A DNA stretch of 64,000 bases from Coriobacteriaceae bacterium. GTDB lineage: Bacteria; Actinomycetota; Coriobacteriia; Coriobacteriales; Coriobacteriaceae. Both the position numbers and the translations under genes were made by a program. The first letter of the stretch is position 1. The number at the start of each line of letters is the position of its first letter. This document shows, piece after piece, positions 8,915 through 16,540 of this stretch. The notes below the pieces were generated by a model. That model did no database searches. It saw nothing but the letters and a program-made list of their open reading frames with translations, and was not told where the DNA came from. Location: NCBI GenBank assembly GCA_902362275.1, contig CABIWB010000010.1, forward strand, positions 1 to 64,000. Direction: 5' to 3'.

Positions 8915-9610
8915 TTACGCCTGCTGCCAGGTGTCGACGAGCTCCTTGGCTGCGGCGTGGGGGTCATCGGCGCTGCAGACGGCGCTCACCACAAAGAAGC
9001 CATCGACGCCGGTGGCCTTGAGCTGCGGCAGGTCGGCCGTCTTGACGCCGCCGCCCACCACGATGGGCACGGGGCTTGCCGCGTGGAGTGCGGCCAGGTC
9101 CTCAAAGCTCTTGGTGATGATGGAGCCGTCGACCGCGCGTCCGCAATCGCGCTTGGTCTCGGTCTCGTGGAGCGGGCCGATGCCCAGGTAGTCGACTAGG
9201 CTCATATCGGCGGTTTTGACGTACTCGAGCATCTCCTCGCAACGGGCCGAAAGGCCCACGATGGCATCGGGGCCCAGAAGCTTGCGGCAGACCTCGACGG
9301 GAATGTCGCTTTGGCCCACGTGCACGCCGTCGACAGCAATACCCTGCTCGCGCGCGGCGAGTACACAGTCAAGACGGTCGTCAATCAGCAAGGCGACCTG
9401 ACCGGTTTTGCCAGCCTTTGCGATAGCCTGCGCGGCATCGTCCGTCAGCGCGATGATCTCGCGGGCGCTTGCCACCTTGGAGCGCACCTGGATGCAGGTA
9501 AAGCCTGCGTCGAGTGCCTTGGCCACAACATCGCCCACGGGGCGTCCGAGGGTGTTTTCGGGGCCGAGTACCAGATAGGCCGAGATATCAAGGTTGTCGC
9601 GGATACTCAT
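8915..9610 (-). CDS. thiE: Thiamine-phosphate synthase
   Basis: Joins HMP pyrophosphate and hydroxyethylthiazole phosphate to make thiamine phosphate. The TIM-barrel motifs are present: IQVRSK for pyrophosphate and Mg binding, LLIDDRLDCVLA, GVHVGQSD, GLSARCEEM, DYLGIGPLHETETK and IVVGGGVKTADLP. Its ATG overlaps the TGA of the MTH1187-type gene (ATGA), implying translational coupling. As the third gene of the operon it is under the TPP riboswitch at 10858-10950. No thiD, thiC or thiG is in the window, so the operon fits salvage of pyrimidine and thiazole. Confidence 0.93.
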   Translation of the reverse strand: MSIRDNLDISAYLVLGPENTLGRPVGDVVAKALDAGFTCIQVRSKVASAREIIALTDDAAQAIAKAGKTGQVALLIDDRLDCVLAAREQGIAVDGVHVGQSDIPVEVCRKLLGPDAIVGLSARCEEMLEYVKTADMSLVDYLGIGPLHETETKRDCGRAVDGSIITKSFEDLAALHAASPVPIVVGGGVKTADLPQLKATGVDGFFVVSAVCSADDPHAAAKELVDTWQQA

Positions 9611-9948
9611 CGTGCTTCCTCCTGCTTTTTGATCTGTGCTTCCATACGCTCGAGTTTGCCGGTCATGGTGTCGGTAAATCCGGGTCGAATATCGGCTTTG
9701 AGCACGACTTCGGTGCGGATGCCCTTGCTCGCCAACACAAAGGTTGCGTCGCGCACGACCTGCATGACCTCGTCCCAGTCGCCCTCGATCTCGGTGAACA
9801 TCGAGGTGGTGCGGTTGGGAAGGCCGCTCTCGCGGATGACACGCACGACCTCGGCGACCTCGGCGGATAGCTCATCGCCGGTGCCGCACGGGGCGATGGC
9901 GACGGCGACGAGCGTGTTCATGCCGGTATTGGCTGCGGACTCGGACAT
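9607..9948 (-). CDS. MTH1187/YkoF-type thiamine-binding small protein
   Basis: A roughly 113-residue protein with TLVAVAIAPCGTGDELSAEVAEVV, TTSMFTEIEGDWDEVMQVV and a C-terminal KADIRPGFTDTMTGKLERME. This is the MTH1187 (DUF77) family of ferredoxin-like folds, related to the HMP/thiamine-binding YkoF domain. ATG 9948 lies four bases after the thiM stop, with its Shine-Dalgarno GAGGAGG inside the end of thiM. Its place between thiM and thiE under a TPP riboswitch supports a role in handling thiamine or a precursor; that role is inferred. Confidence 0.85.
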   Translation of the reverse strand: MSESAANTGMNTLVAVAIAPCGTGDELSAEVAEVVRVIRESGLPNRTTSMFTEIEGDWDEVMQVVRDATFVLASKGIRTEVVLKADIRPGFTDTMTGKLERMEAQIKKQEEAR

Positions 9949-9952
9949 GGCC

Positions 9953-10792
9953 TTATGCCTCCTCGAGATCAAGCTGGTTGCTAGCGATGTCCTGGGCGCT
10001 CGCGCGGTAGAGCTCGTCGATGAAGGCGACCTTAAAGCTTGCCGGGGCATCGGCGACGGCGGCGGCACGCGTGCCAGCGACGTTGTAGACGGCGGTACCG
10101 CAGATGGCTGCCGTAAACGGATCGGCAGCGCAGGCGTACACGGCCAGCACGCCGCCCTGCGAGCAACCGCAGCCGGTGATCTTGGACATGAGCGGGCTGC
10201 CGCCGTGGGACTTGGCCACGGTCGCGCCGTCGGTGATCAGGTCGACTTCGCCCGAGACCACTACGGCGCCGCCGGTGTAGCGGGCGAGCGCTACGGCGGC
10301 ATCGCGGGCGGCGTCGACCGTATCGGTGGTATCGACACCGCGTACGCGGCTCAGATTGGCCGCCTCGCCCTCAAGACCCCACAGGCCGGCGAGCGCGATG
10401 ATCTCAGAAGCGTTGCCACGCACGATGGCGGGCTTGTACTGTTTGAGCTCATTTGCCAGCTGGGTGCGCAGACTGCCGATGCCCAGACCCACCGGATCGA
10501 GCACCCAGGGCTTGCCGGCGTTGTGTGCCGCCTTGGCCGCGCGGGGAATCGTCTGCTCGTAGATGGGGAAGAGCGTGCCCATATTGAGATAGATGGCGCC
10601 GCCGCCGGCAACGAGCGCCTCGCCCTCGTCGGGCAGATAGACCATGGCGGCTGATCCGCCCACGGCGAGCTGTGCGTTGGCGACAAAGTCGATCGTCACC
10701 GTGTTGGTGATGGAGCCGGCCATCGGATTGGTGGCGCGAATCTCATCCACGGCCTTAACCACATTTTGCTTAAGCTGTTCCGAATCAATCAC
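9953..10792 (-). CDS. thiM: Hydroxyethylthiazole kinase
   Basis: Phosphorylates the thiazole alcohol in thiamine salvage. Ribokinase-like family features include ITNTVTIDFVANAQLAVGGSAAM at the substrate site, VLDPVGLGIGSLR, IVRGNASEI and the ATP/anion-hole motif ITGCGCSQGG. Here the family's GCG catalytic Cys is kept. GTG 10792 is chosen because AAGGAGG lies eight bases upstream and the riboswitch terminator ends at 10815; a longer frame to 10891 would run through the riboswitch. It is the first gene of a thiM-MTH1187-thiE operon. Confidence 0.93.
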   Translation of the reverse strand: MIDSEQLKQNVVKAVDEIRATNPMAGSITNTVTIDFVANAQLAVGGSAAMVYLPDEGEALVAGGGAIYLNMGTLFPIYEQTIPRAAKAAHNAGKPWVLDPVGLGIGSLRTQLANELKQYKPAIVRGNASEIIALAGLWGLEGEAANLSRVRGVDTTDTVDAARDAAVALARYTGGAVVVSGEVDLITDGATVAKSHGGSPLMSKITGCGCSQGGVLAVYACAADPFTAAICGTAVYNVAGTRAAAVADAPASFKVAFIDELYRASAQDIASNQLDLEEA

Positions 10793-10814
10793 TGCACATG
10801 CCTCCTTGGCATAG

Positions 10815-10844
10815 AAAAGGGGCGCTGTGCATAGACAGCGCCCC
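10815..10844 (-). terminator. Riboswitch-controlled terminator upstream of thiM
   Basis: On the minus strand GGGGCGCTGTC, a short loop and its complement are followed by TTTTC. It sits between the TPP aptamer and the thiM Shine-Dalgarno, as expected for ligand-induced transcription termination. Confidence 0.85.
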
Positions 10845-10857
10845 TGTAAAGGCGGCA

Positions 10858-10950
10858 TGCTCCCTACGCCAGCATTAACTGACAGGTTCAAAGGATTGGG
10901 CCCATTGCCCTCTCAGCCTTGTGGTTTGCACCGCCGGCACTCCCGCATCG
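10858..10950 (-). promoter_or_regulatory. TPP riboswitch (THI element)
   Basis: Read on the minus strand the region contains CGGGAGTGCC, GGCTGAGAGGG, CCTTTGAACCTGTC and GTTAATGCTGGCGTAGGGA in order, the conserved thi-box core that binds thiamine pyrophosphate. It precedes a terminator and the thiM-MTH1187-thiE operon, so high TPP should switch the operon off. Confidence 0.95.
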
Positions 10951-10975
10951 AATCTGTTGTTCCCTATACTAGCGC

Positions 10976-11077
10976 ACCTGCCAAAAAGGGACAGGTTTAT
11001 TTTGGCAGGTAACAACTGGGGCTTTGCGTTTTCCCAGATAAAACCTGCCAAAATAAACCTGTCCCTTTTTGGCAGGT
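10976..11077. repeat. 102-bp inverted repeat: two head-to-head GGGACAG hairpin units
   Basis: Perfect 35-bp arms at 10976-11010 and 11043-11077 surround a 32-bp spacer. Each arm is itself a hairpin: ACCTGCCAAAA and TTTTGGCAGGT around a loop carrying GGGACAG. The right arm with 10 spacer bases (11033-11077) recurs as an identical 45-bp stretch at 54136-54180. It lies between the riboswitch leader and the HAD gene. Confidence 0.9.
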
Positions 11078-11117
11078 CGGTACAATAGACGGGATTAAGA
11101 ATGACCGAGGGGACCTT

Positions 11118-12026
11118 ATGATCAAACTTGTGCTGACCGATATGGACGATACGCTGATTCCTGCTGGACACGATGGCGCCAGCGACTATGCCATCGAGGG
11201 CATTCATGCCATGCAGGCGGCGGGCCTGCATTTTGGCCCGGTTTCGGGTCGTCAGCCGTCCGCGATGAGCTGGATGTTCCGCAATCGCTCCGAGTGCTTC
11301 TCGACCGGTGCGTTTTGCAACGGCCAGGTGATGTTTGTCGATGGCGAGGCGGTTGCCTCGCGCGCAACTGATAACGATGCCCTGATGCGCCTGGCCGACT
11401 ACCTGGAGCAAGAGACCGACGATACCTATTTGAAGGTCTACCGTCTGGGTGATGACTTTTGGGGCAACGACGCCTATTGCGTGACAAGCGATCCCGAGCG
11501 TGTGCGTCGCGCCATGGAGTCAGGCGGCAACGCGTGGCTCAAGGGCGAAGAGGCTCCCTGTCGTCCTGTCGTTGACGATGCCCCGGTATACAAGGCGAAT
11601 ATCTGGAGTGCCCGTTCGCGCGAGGAGCTCGCCGAGCTGCGCGAGCGTGTTGCCGCCGAGGTGCCGGAGCTCTCGCTCGTGTTTCCCAACAACCGCGTGC
11701 GCCTGTTCGACGTTCTTCCGACCGGCTGGGACAAGGGCTGTGCTGCGCTGGAGCTGGCGCGCGCTTTGTGCCTGACGCCCGACGAGGTGGCCGTATTTGG
11801 CGATTCCGATAACGATTTGCCCATGATCGATGCCGTTCCCAATTCCGTTGCAGTCGCCAATGCCAACGAGGCCGTCACGGCTGCTGCGCGCTGGCATATC
11901 GGCGCTGCAGCAGACGATGCAGTTGCCGGGGCTCTGCATCAGATTGCCGCCTGCGCCGCGACGGGGGAGATGCCGTCGTTTATGCGTCAGATGGACGCGG
12001 CGGGTTTCGACGTCACGAACGTCTAG
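11118..12026 (+). CDS. HAD-superfamily (Cof-type, IIB) phosphatase
   Basis: The opening LVLTDMDDTLI is HAD motif I with the nucleophilic Asp. A later GDSDNDLPMID is motif IV, and WDKGCAALELAR gives the motif III lysine. Cof-type members dephosphorylate sugar phosphates or flavin phosphates; the substrate here is unknown. GAGGGGAC precedes ATG 11118, and TACAAT at about 11090 is a plausible -10. The LysR gene begins 10 bases after its stop, so the two are co-transcribed. Confidence 0.88.
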   Translation: MIKLVLTDMDDTLIPAGHDGASDYAIEGIHAMQAAGLHFGPVSGRQPSAMSWMFRNRSECFSTGAFCNGQVMFVDGEAVASRATDNDALMRLADYLEQETDDTYLKVYRLGDDFWGNDAYCVTSDPERVRRAMESGGNAWLKGEEAPCRPVVDDAPVYKANIWSARSREELAELRERVAAEVPELSLVFPNNRVRLFDVLPTGWDKGCAALELARALCLTPDEVAVFGDSDNDLPMIDAVPNSVAVANANEAVTAAARWHIGAAADDAVAGALHQIAACAATGEMPSFMRQMDAAGFDVTNV

Positions 12027-12036
12027 GGAGAAAGCC

Positions 12037-12933
12037 ATGAAGCTCCAGCAGCTCAGATATGTCGTCAAAGTTGCCGAATGCGGCAGCATCACCGAGGCCT
12101 CGCGCCGGCTCTTTGTGTCGCAGCCTTCGGTTACCGCGTCGATTCGCGATCTCGAAAACGAGATGGGTGTGCACATCTTTGAGCGCACCAACAAGGGCGT
12201 CATTGTGTCCGATGAGGGCGAGACCTTCTTGGGCTACGCGCGCCAGGTGCTCGACCAGGCCGACCTGCTCGAGGGCAAGTACAAAGGCACGTCCGAGCAG
12301 GTGCCGCACTTTAGTGTGAGCTGCCAGCATTATTCCTTTGCCGTTAATGCGTTTGTCGATGTGATCCGCGAGTTCGATGCCGCGCGCTACGACTTTACCC
12401 TGCGCGAGGAGCAGACCCACGAGATTATCGAGGACGTCGCGCATATGAAAAGCGAGCTCGGCATCCTGTATCTGTCGGAGCACAATCGCGAGGTCATCGA
12501 GCGCATGCTGGCGGCTAACGAGCTCGTATTCGAAGGACTCTTCTGCGCCACGCCGCATGTCTTTGTGTGCTCCGACCATCCGCTGGCGGGTCGCTCGAGT
12601 GTGACGCTCGGGGACTTGGAAGACTACCCGTTCCTATCCTATGAGCAGGGCAGCTATAACTCGTTTTATTATTCTGAGGAACTGACCTCGACCTTTGAGC
12701 GCCGCAAGAATATCCGCGTGCGCGACCGTGCGACGCTGTTCAACCTAGCTATGGGCCTTAACGGTTACACGGTGTGTTCGGGCGTGATCAGCCATGAACT
12801 TAACGGCCCCGGTATTATCTCGATTCCGCTCGATGTAGACGAGTACATGGAGATCGGCATTATCACGCGCAAGAACACGACACTTACGCGCTACGGGCAG
12901 GCCTATATCGAAGCGATTCGTCAGCACATCTAG
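12037..12933 (+). CDS. LysR-family transcriptional regulator
   Basis: Residues 1-60 form the winged HTH (LQQLRYVVKVAECGSITEASRRLFVSQPSVTASI), followed by a substrate-binding effector domain, for about 298 residues in all. GGGAG precedes ATG 12037; a longer frame to 11830 overlaps the HAD gene and lacks support. A nested inverted repeat and a 14-bp palindrome lie between it and the downstream methionine synthase-like gene, so that gene is the likely target. The effector is unknown; a sulfur-amino-acid signal is a guess from context. Confidence 0.88.
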   Translation: MKLQQLRYVVKVAECGSITEASRRLFVSQPSVTASIRDLENEMGVHIFERTNKGVIVSDEGETFLGYARQVLDQADLLEGKYKGTSEQVPHFSVSCQHYSFAVNAFVDVIREFDAARYDFTLREEQTHEIIEDVAHMKSELGILYLSEHNREVIERMLAANELVFEGLFCATPHVFVCSDHPLAGRSSVTLGDLEDYPFLSYEQGSYNSFYYSEELTSTFERRKNIRVRDRATLFNLAMGLNGYTVCSGVISHELNGPGIISIPLDVDEYMEIGIITRKNTTLTRYGQAYIEAIRQHI

Positions 12934-12962
12934 ACTGCTGCGTTCTGCGCGGGTTAAATCTC

Positions 12963-13014
12963 TTTATGGCAGTCCAAACTGATATAGGAAGCATCTATAT
13001 CAAACTGCTATAAA
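12963..13014. promoter_or_regulatory. Nested inverted repeat, candidate LysR operator
   Basis: Outer arms TTTATGGCAGT (12963-12973) and ACTGCTATAAA (13004-13014) have one mismatch. Inner arms TGATATAG (12980-12987) and CTATATCA (12995-13002) are perfect with a 7-base centre. LysR proteins bind such T-N11-A-like dyads; the neighbouring regulator is the obvious candidate. Confidence 0.5.
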
Positions 13015-13034
13015 CTTATATTTTACGATGTCCA

Positions 13035-13048
13035 TATGAGCGCTCATA
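13035..13048. promoter_or_regulatory. 14-bp perfect palindrome TATGAGCGCTCATA
   Basis: A perfect dyad 40 bases before the methionine synthase-like start, in the untranslated leader or promoter. No matching known operator is recognised. Confidence 0.45.
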
Positions 13049-13088
13049 CTCTGTCCCAGTAAAGCAACCAATGCAAAGGGAGATATCC

Positions 13089-14222
13089 ATGAGCACTTCG
13101 ATTCAACCGAACGCGCCGTTTCGCGCCGATATCGTCGGCAGCTTTCTTCGTCCGCAGGCCGTAAAGGACGCCCGCGCTGCCTATGCGGCAGGCACGCTTG
13201 ATGCCAAGGGCCTTAAGGCCGTCGAGGACGAGGCCATCCGCGACTTAGTGGCCAAGCAGAAGGCTGCCGGCCTGCAGGTGATTACCGATGGCGAGTTCCG
13301 CCGCGGCTACTGGCACCTCGATTTCATGTGGGGACTCAACGGCATTGAGCGCCGCGCCTCGCGCACGGGCTACATGTTCCACGACGAGGAGACTACCGCC
13401 GACACTGCCGTGGTAACCGGTCCCATTAGCGGCGAGAACCATCCGTTCGTCGAGCACTTCAAATTTGTCAAGTCGCTCGAGGGGGAGGGCCAGGTCGCGC
13501 GCCAGACCATTCCGGCGCCGATCCAGACGTTCTCCGAAGTCACACTCGACCGCTGTGATGGCCAGCAGGAGAGTCTGCACGCCGTTTACAAGACCGACGA
13601 AGAGCTCGCCGATGCCATTGCCGCAGCATACCGCACCGTGATTGCCGACCTGTATGCCGCGGGCTGTCGCAACATCCAATTTGATGACTGCACCTGGGGT
13701 ATCTATTGCGATACCGACTTTGTGTCCAAGACCGGTATGAGCCCGGTTGACCTGCAAAAGGTGAGCGAGCTGGGCGTGGCGCTCAACAATGCCGCCATCG
13801 CGGGCAAGCCCGATGACCTTGTCATCAACATGCATGTGTGCCGCGGCAACTACCACTCCACCTATGCCTTTGAGGGTGGTTACGATCCCATTGCACCGTA
13901 CCTGTTTGCGCACGAGGATGTCGATGCGTTCTACCTTGAGTTCGATACGCCGCGCGCCGGTGGCTTTGAGCCGCTCAAGTATGTTGCCCCCGGCAAGAAG
14001 GTGGTGCTGGGACTGATCACTACAAAGGCGGCCGAGCTTGAGGACGAGGACGTTATCGTCGAACGTATTCACGAGGCCGCAAAGTATGTGCCGCTCGAGA
14101 ACCTGTACCTGTCGCCCCAGTGCGGCTTTGCCAGCTGCGAGATTGGCAACAAACTGACCGAGGATGAGCAATGGGCAAAGATCGCGCTGGTTAAGCGCAT
14201 TGCCGAGCGCGTTTGGAAATAG
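13089..14222 (+). CDS. Cobalamin-independent methionine synthase-like protein (YxjG/YxjH type)
   Basis: A 377-residue protein equivalent to the C-terminal catalytic half of MetE. RADIVGSFLRP, ITDGEFRRGYWHLDF, QFDDCTWGIYCD, NMHVCRGN and LSPQCGFAS are seen; the His and Cys of MHVC and the late Cys of PQCGF are the zinc ligands that activate the thiol substrate. The MetE N-terminal half is absent, as in YxjG/YxjH, whose methyl donor may not be the classical folate. GGGAG precedes ATG 13089; an ATG at 13071 is less well placed. It is probably regulated by the upstream LysR protein. Confidence 0.87.
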   Translation: MSTSIQPNAPFRADIVGSFLRPQAVKDARAAYAAGTLDAKGLKAVEDEAIRDLVAKQKAAGLQVITDGEFRRGYWHLDFMWGLNGIERRASRTGYMFHDEETTADTAVVTGPISGENHPFVEHFKFVKSLEGEGQVARQTIPAPIQTFSEVTLDRCDGQQESLHAVYKTDEELADAIAAAYRTVIADLYAAGCRNIQFDDCTWGIYCDTDFVSKTGMSPVDLQKVSELGVALNNAAIAGKPDDLVINMHVCRGNYHSTYAFEGGYDPIAPYLFAHEDVDAFYLEFDTPRAGGFEPLKYVAPGKKVVLGLITTKAAELEDEDVIVERIHEAAKYVPLENLYLSPQCGFASCEIGNKLTEDEQWAKIALVKRIAERVWK

Positions 14223-14344
14223 CGCTAGCGTTTGCAGGTGGCGGCGCGTGCGAGGGACTGCGTATCGCGTACAATGGTTCGGATCGTATCGTTCGGGCAG
14301 GTTATCCGATATGCCCGATCGCCCTTCCATTCGAAAGGACATCC

Positions 14345-15677
14345 ATGTCCCAGTCCTCGACGCCCGCCGTCAGCGATGCCATCTACGATGCATCGTCGCT
14401 CGGCCGCCCGCGCATGTTTGTGTTGGGTTTGCAACACATGTTTGCGATGTTCGGTGCCACGGTGCTCGTGCCCGTGCTCACCGGCCTTTCCGTTTCGGCG
14501 ACGCTTCTGTTCGCCGGCATCGGCACGCTGCTGTTTCATTTTCTATCGCGCGGTAAGGTACCGGCATTTTTGGGCTCATCGTTTGCCTTTATTGCCGGTT
14601 ATGCCGCCATCGCGCCCAACGGTGAAGCCGAGCTTTTGCCTTACGCTTGTCTGGGCGTTGCCTGCGCCGGTTTGCTCTATCCGGTGCTCGCGGCGCTCTT
14701 CCGTGCGTTTGGTGCCAAGCGCGTCATGCGTTTCTTCCCGCCGGTGGTGACTGGCCCCATCGTCATTTCGATTGGTCTGATCCTGGCAAGTTCCGCTATT
14801 GCCAACTGCCAGACCAACTGGCTTGTCGCCGTTATCGCTGTGGCCGTGATCATCATCTGCAACATCTGGGCCGCGGCATGGTCAAGATCGTGCCGATTCT
14901 ACTGGGCGTTGTGGTGAGCTATGCCGTTGCGGCGGTGCTGGGCGAGGTTGATTTTTCGGGGGTTGCCGCCGCGCCGTGGGTCGGTCTACCTGTCGTGTGG
15001 GACAACACCGTGTTCGCGCTCTTTGGACCGCAGTTCGATAGCAGTCTTGCCACGACGGCCATTATCACCATCATGCCACTGGCCTTTGCGACCATGATTG
15101 GGCACATTGGCGATATCTCCGCCATTGGCTCTACCTGCGAACGCAATTACATTGCCGATCCCGGTCTGCACCGTACCCTGCTCGGCGATGGCCTGGCGAC
15201 TATCTTGGCATCGCTCTTTGGCGCCCCTGCCAATACGACGTATGGCGAGAACACCGGTGTGCTCGCCCTGACGCGCGTGTTCGACCCGCGCGTGATTCGC
15301 ATTGCCGCCTGCTGTGCCATTGTGCTTTCGTTCTGCCCCAAGTTTGCTGCTGTGATCGCTGCTATGCCGGCATGCGTTATCGGTGGCGTGTCGCTTGTGC
15401 TCTACGGCATGATCAGTGCCGTGGGCGTTCGCAACCTTATCGAGAACCAGGTTGATTTCCAGAACAACCGTAACGTGCTGGTGGCGGCTCTGGTGCTCGT
15501 GCTTTCGCTCGGCATTGCCTACAGTACCACCGGTGCCATCGTGCTGGAGCTGGGCGGCGTGACGATTTCGCTTTCGGGCCTTGCCGTGGGCTCGCTGGTG
15601 GGCATGTGCTCAACGCCATCCTGCCCGGTAACGACTTTGAGTTCGATACTTCAGAGCTTGAGGAGACTGCTGAATAG
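14345..15677 (+). pseudogene. uraA: NCS2 uracil/xanthine permease with two frameshifts
   Basis: The reading begins at ATG 14345 (AAAGGACATCC upstream) with RPRMFVLGLQHMFAMFGATVLVPVLTGL, typical of UraA/PyrP uracil permeases. Near 14873 the frame shifts: the sequence TGGGCCGCGGC needs one more base to read through to RGMVKIVPILLG. Near 15610 it shifts again, and only the other frame gives LNAILPGNDFEFDTSELEETAE before TAG at 15677. Both changes equal one missing base, the first in a G-run. Between them the transport core, including FATMIGHIGDISAIG, NTTYGENTG and MPACVIGG, is intact. It is either a recent pseudogene or a sequencing artefact. Confidence 0.85.
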
Positions 15678-15694
15678 TAGCTGTGTTCAGCCAA

Positions 15695-15742
15695 ATTAAA
15701 AATGGCGTCCATGCGTATGTACGCGTGGACGCCATTTTTAAT
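15695..15742. terminator. Strong bidirectional terminator
   Basis: Arms of 22 bases (15695-15716 and 15721-15742) with one mismatch and a 4-base loop. A5 and T5 tracts lie inside the stem on each side. It closes both the permease gene and the convergent hydrolase, whose stop it overlaps. Confidence 0.85.
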
Positions 15743-16451
15743 GCGTCAGTATCCAGTGGATGCCGCGTGCCATGCGCAGGTCAGTTTGGGCAAAGTGATT
15801 ACCGGGGTTGAGCTCCAGCGTTGTTGGAATATCACGCTCGATAAACAGCTCCTCCATCGCGCGCGTATCGTCGAGTACGTGCCGCATCATGCGGTTGGGC
15901 GTCTTGGTTTCCTTTTTACCGAGTGACAGATAGGCGGCGTCGGGCGTGGCTGTCATTGTGCGCTCGCGCGCGTAGTCGATAAAGCCGGGGAACCACAGCG
16001 ACCCCGATGCACTTGCCGCGCGCTCAAAGACATCTGTTTGCCAAAGTGCCCACAGTGCAAAAAGGCCCGCCAACGAGTAGCCGGCAACGCCGCGCCAGAC
16101 GGGCGGTTGCGGGAGCGATGATTCGGCCTCTGGGATTATCTGATTTAGTAGCTCATCGAGAAAACTGGCAGCCTGTCCGCCAAAGGGCTCGGCATCTCGT
16201 ATGGTTCCGTCGCATTCCCAGGGGCTCAGCTCGCGATTCCAATCGAGCCCTCCAATGGCGACAAGGGTGAATGGCGGGCAGTCGAGCTCTCGGCAGCGCT
16301 CGTAGACTCCACTACCGTCGCCCATAACCACGGGGAGGTAGATGACGGGCGCGCCTTCCGCACACTCTGAATAAACGGTTATCTGCTTCTGATGCGCTTC
16401 CAAGGCAGGCTTCTCTCGGTGTTGTGATATTGACAGCCTCAATTGTCGCAT
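15738..16451 (-). CDS. Esterase-like alpha/beta hydrolase (enterochelin-esterase type fold)
   Basis: A 237-residue protein with VAGYSLAGLFALWAL as the nucleophile elbow (GxSxAG), an upstream VAIGGLDWNRELSPW segment and a C-terminal GNHFAQ whose His can complete the triad. This is the putative-esterase family related to enterochelin esterase and esterase D. No signal peptide is evident. The start is uncertain: ATG 16451 lacks a good Shine-Dalgarno, while TTG 16403 has AGAGAAG upstream and would remove 16 unconserved residues. The substrate is unknown. Confidence 0.78.
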   Translation of the reverse strand: MRQLRLSISQHREKPALEAHQKQITVYSECAEGAPVIYLPVVMGDGSGVYERCRELDCPPFTLVAIGGLDWNRELSPWECDGTIRDAEPFGGQAASFLDELLNQIIPEAESSLPQPPVWRGVAGYSLAGLFALWALWQTDVFERAASASGSLWFPGFIDYARERTMTATPDAAYLSLGKKETKTPNRMMRHVLDDTRAMEELFIERDIPTTLELNPGNHFAQTDLRMARGIHWILTH

Positions 16452-16472
16452 GCTGGCACGGGGGCAGACGCT

Positions 16473-16509
16473 AAAAGAAAGGCGCGGAGGCGCTCGATGC
16501 GACTCCGCG
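16473..16509 (-). terminator. Terminator of the NCS2 permease gene
   Basis: Arms CGCGGAGGCGC (16483-16493) and GCGACTCCGCG (16499-16509), followed on the minus strand by CCTTTCTTTT. Confidence 0.8.
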
Positions 16510-16540
16510 ACTTATGGTTTTGCTTTAGCAGACTATGCCG

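Noticed and set aside
13245..14342. 365-codon minus-strand frame opposite the methionine synthase-like gene
   Set aside because: Shadow frame with no family motif.
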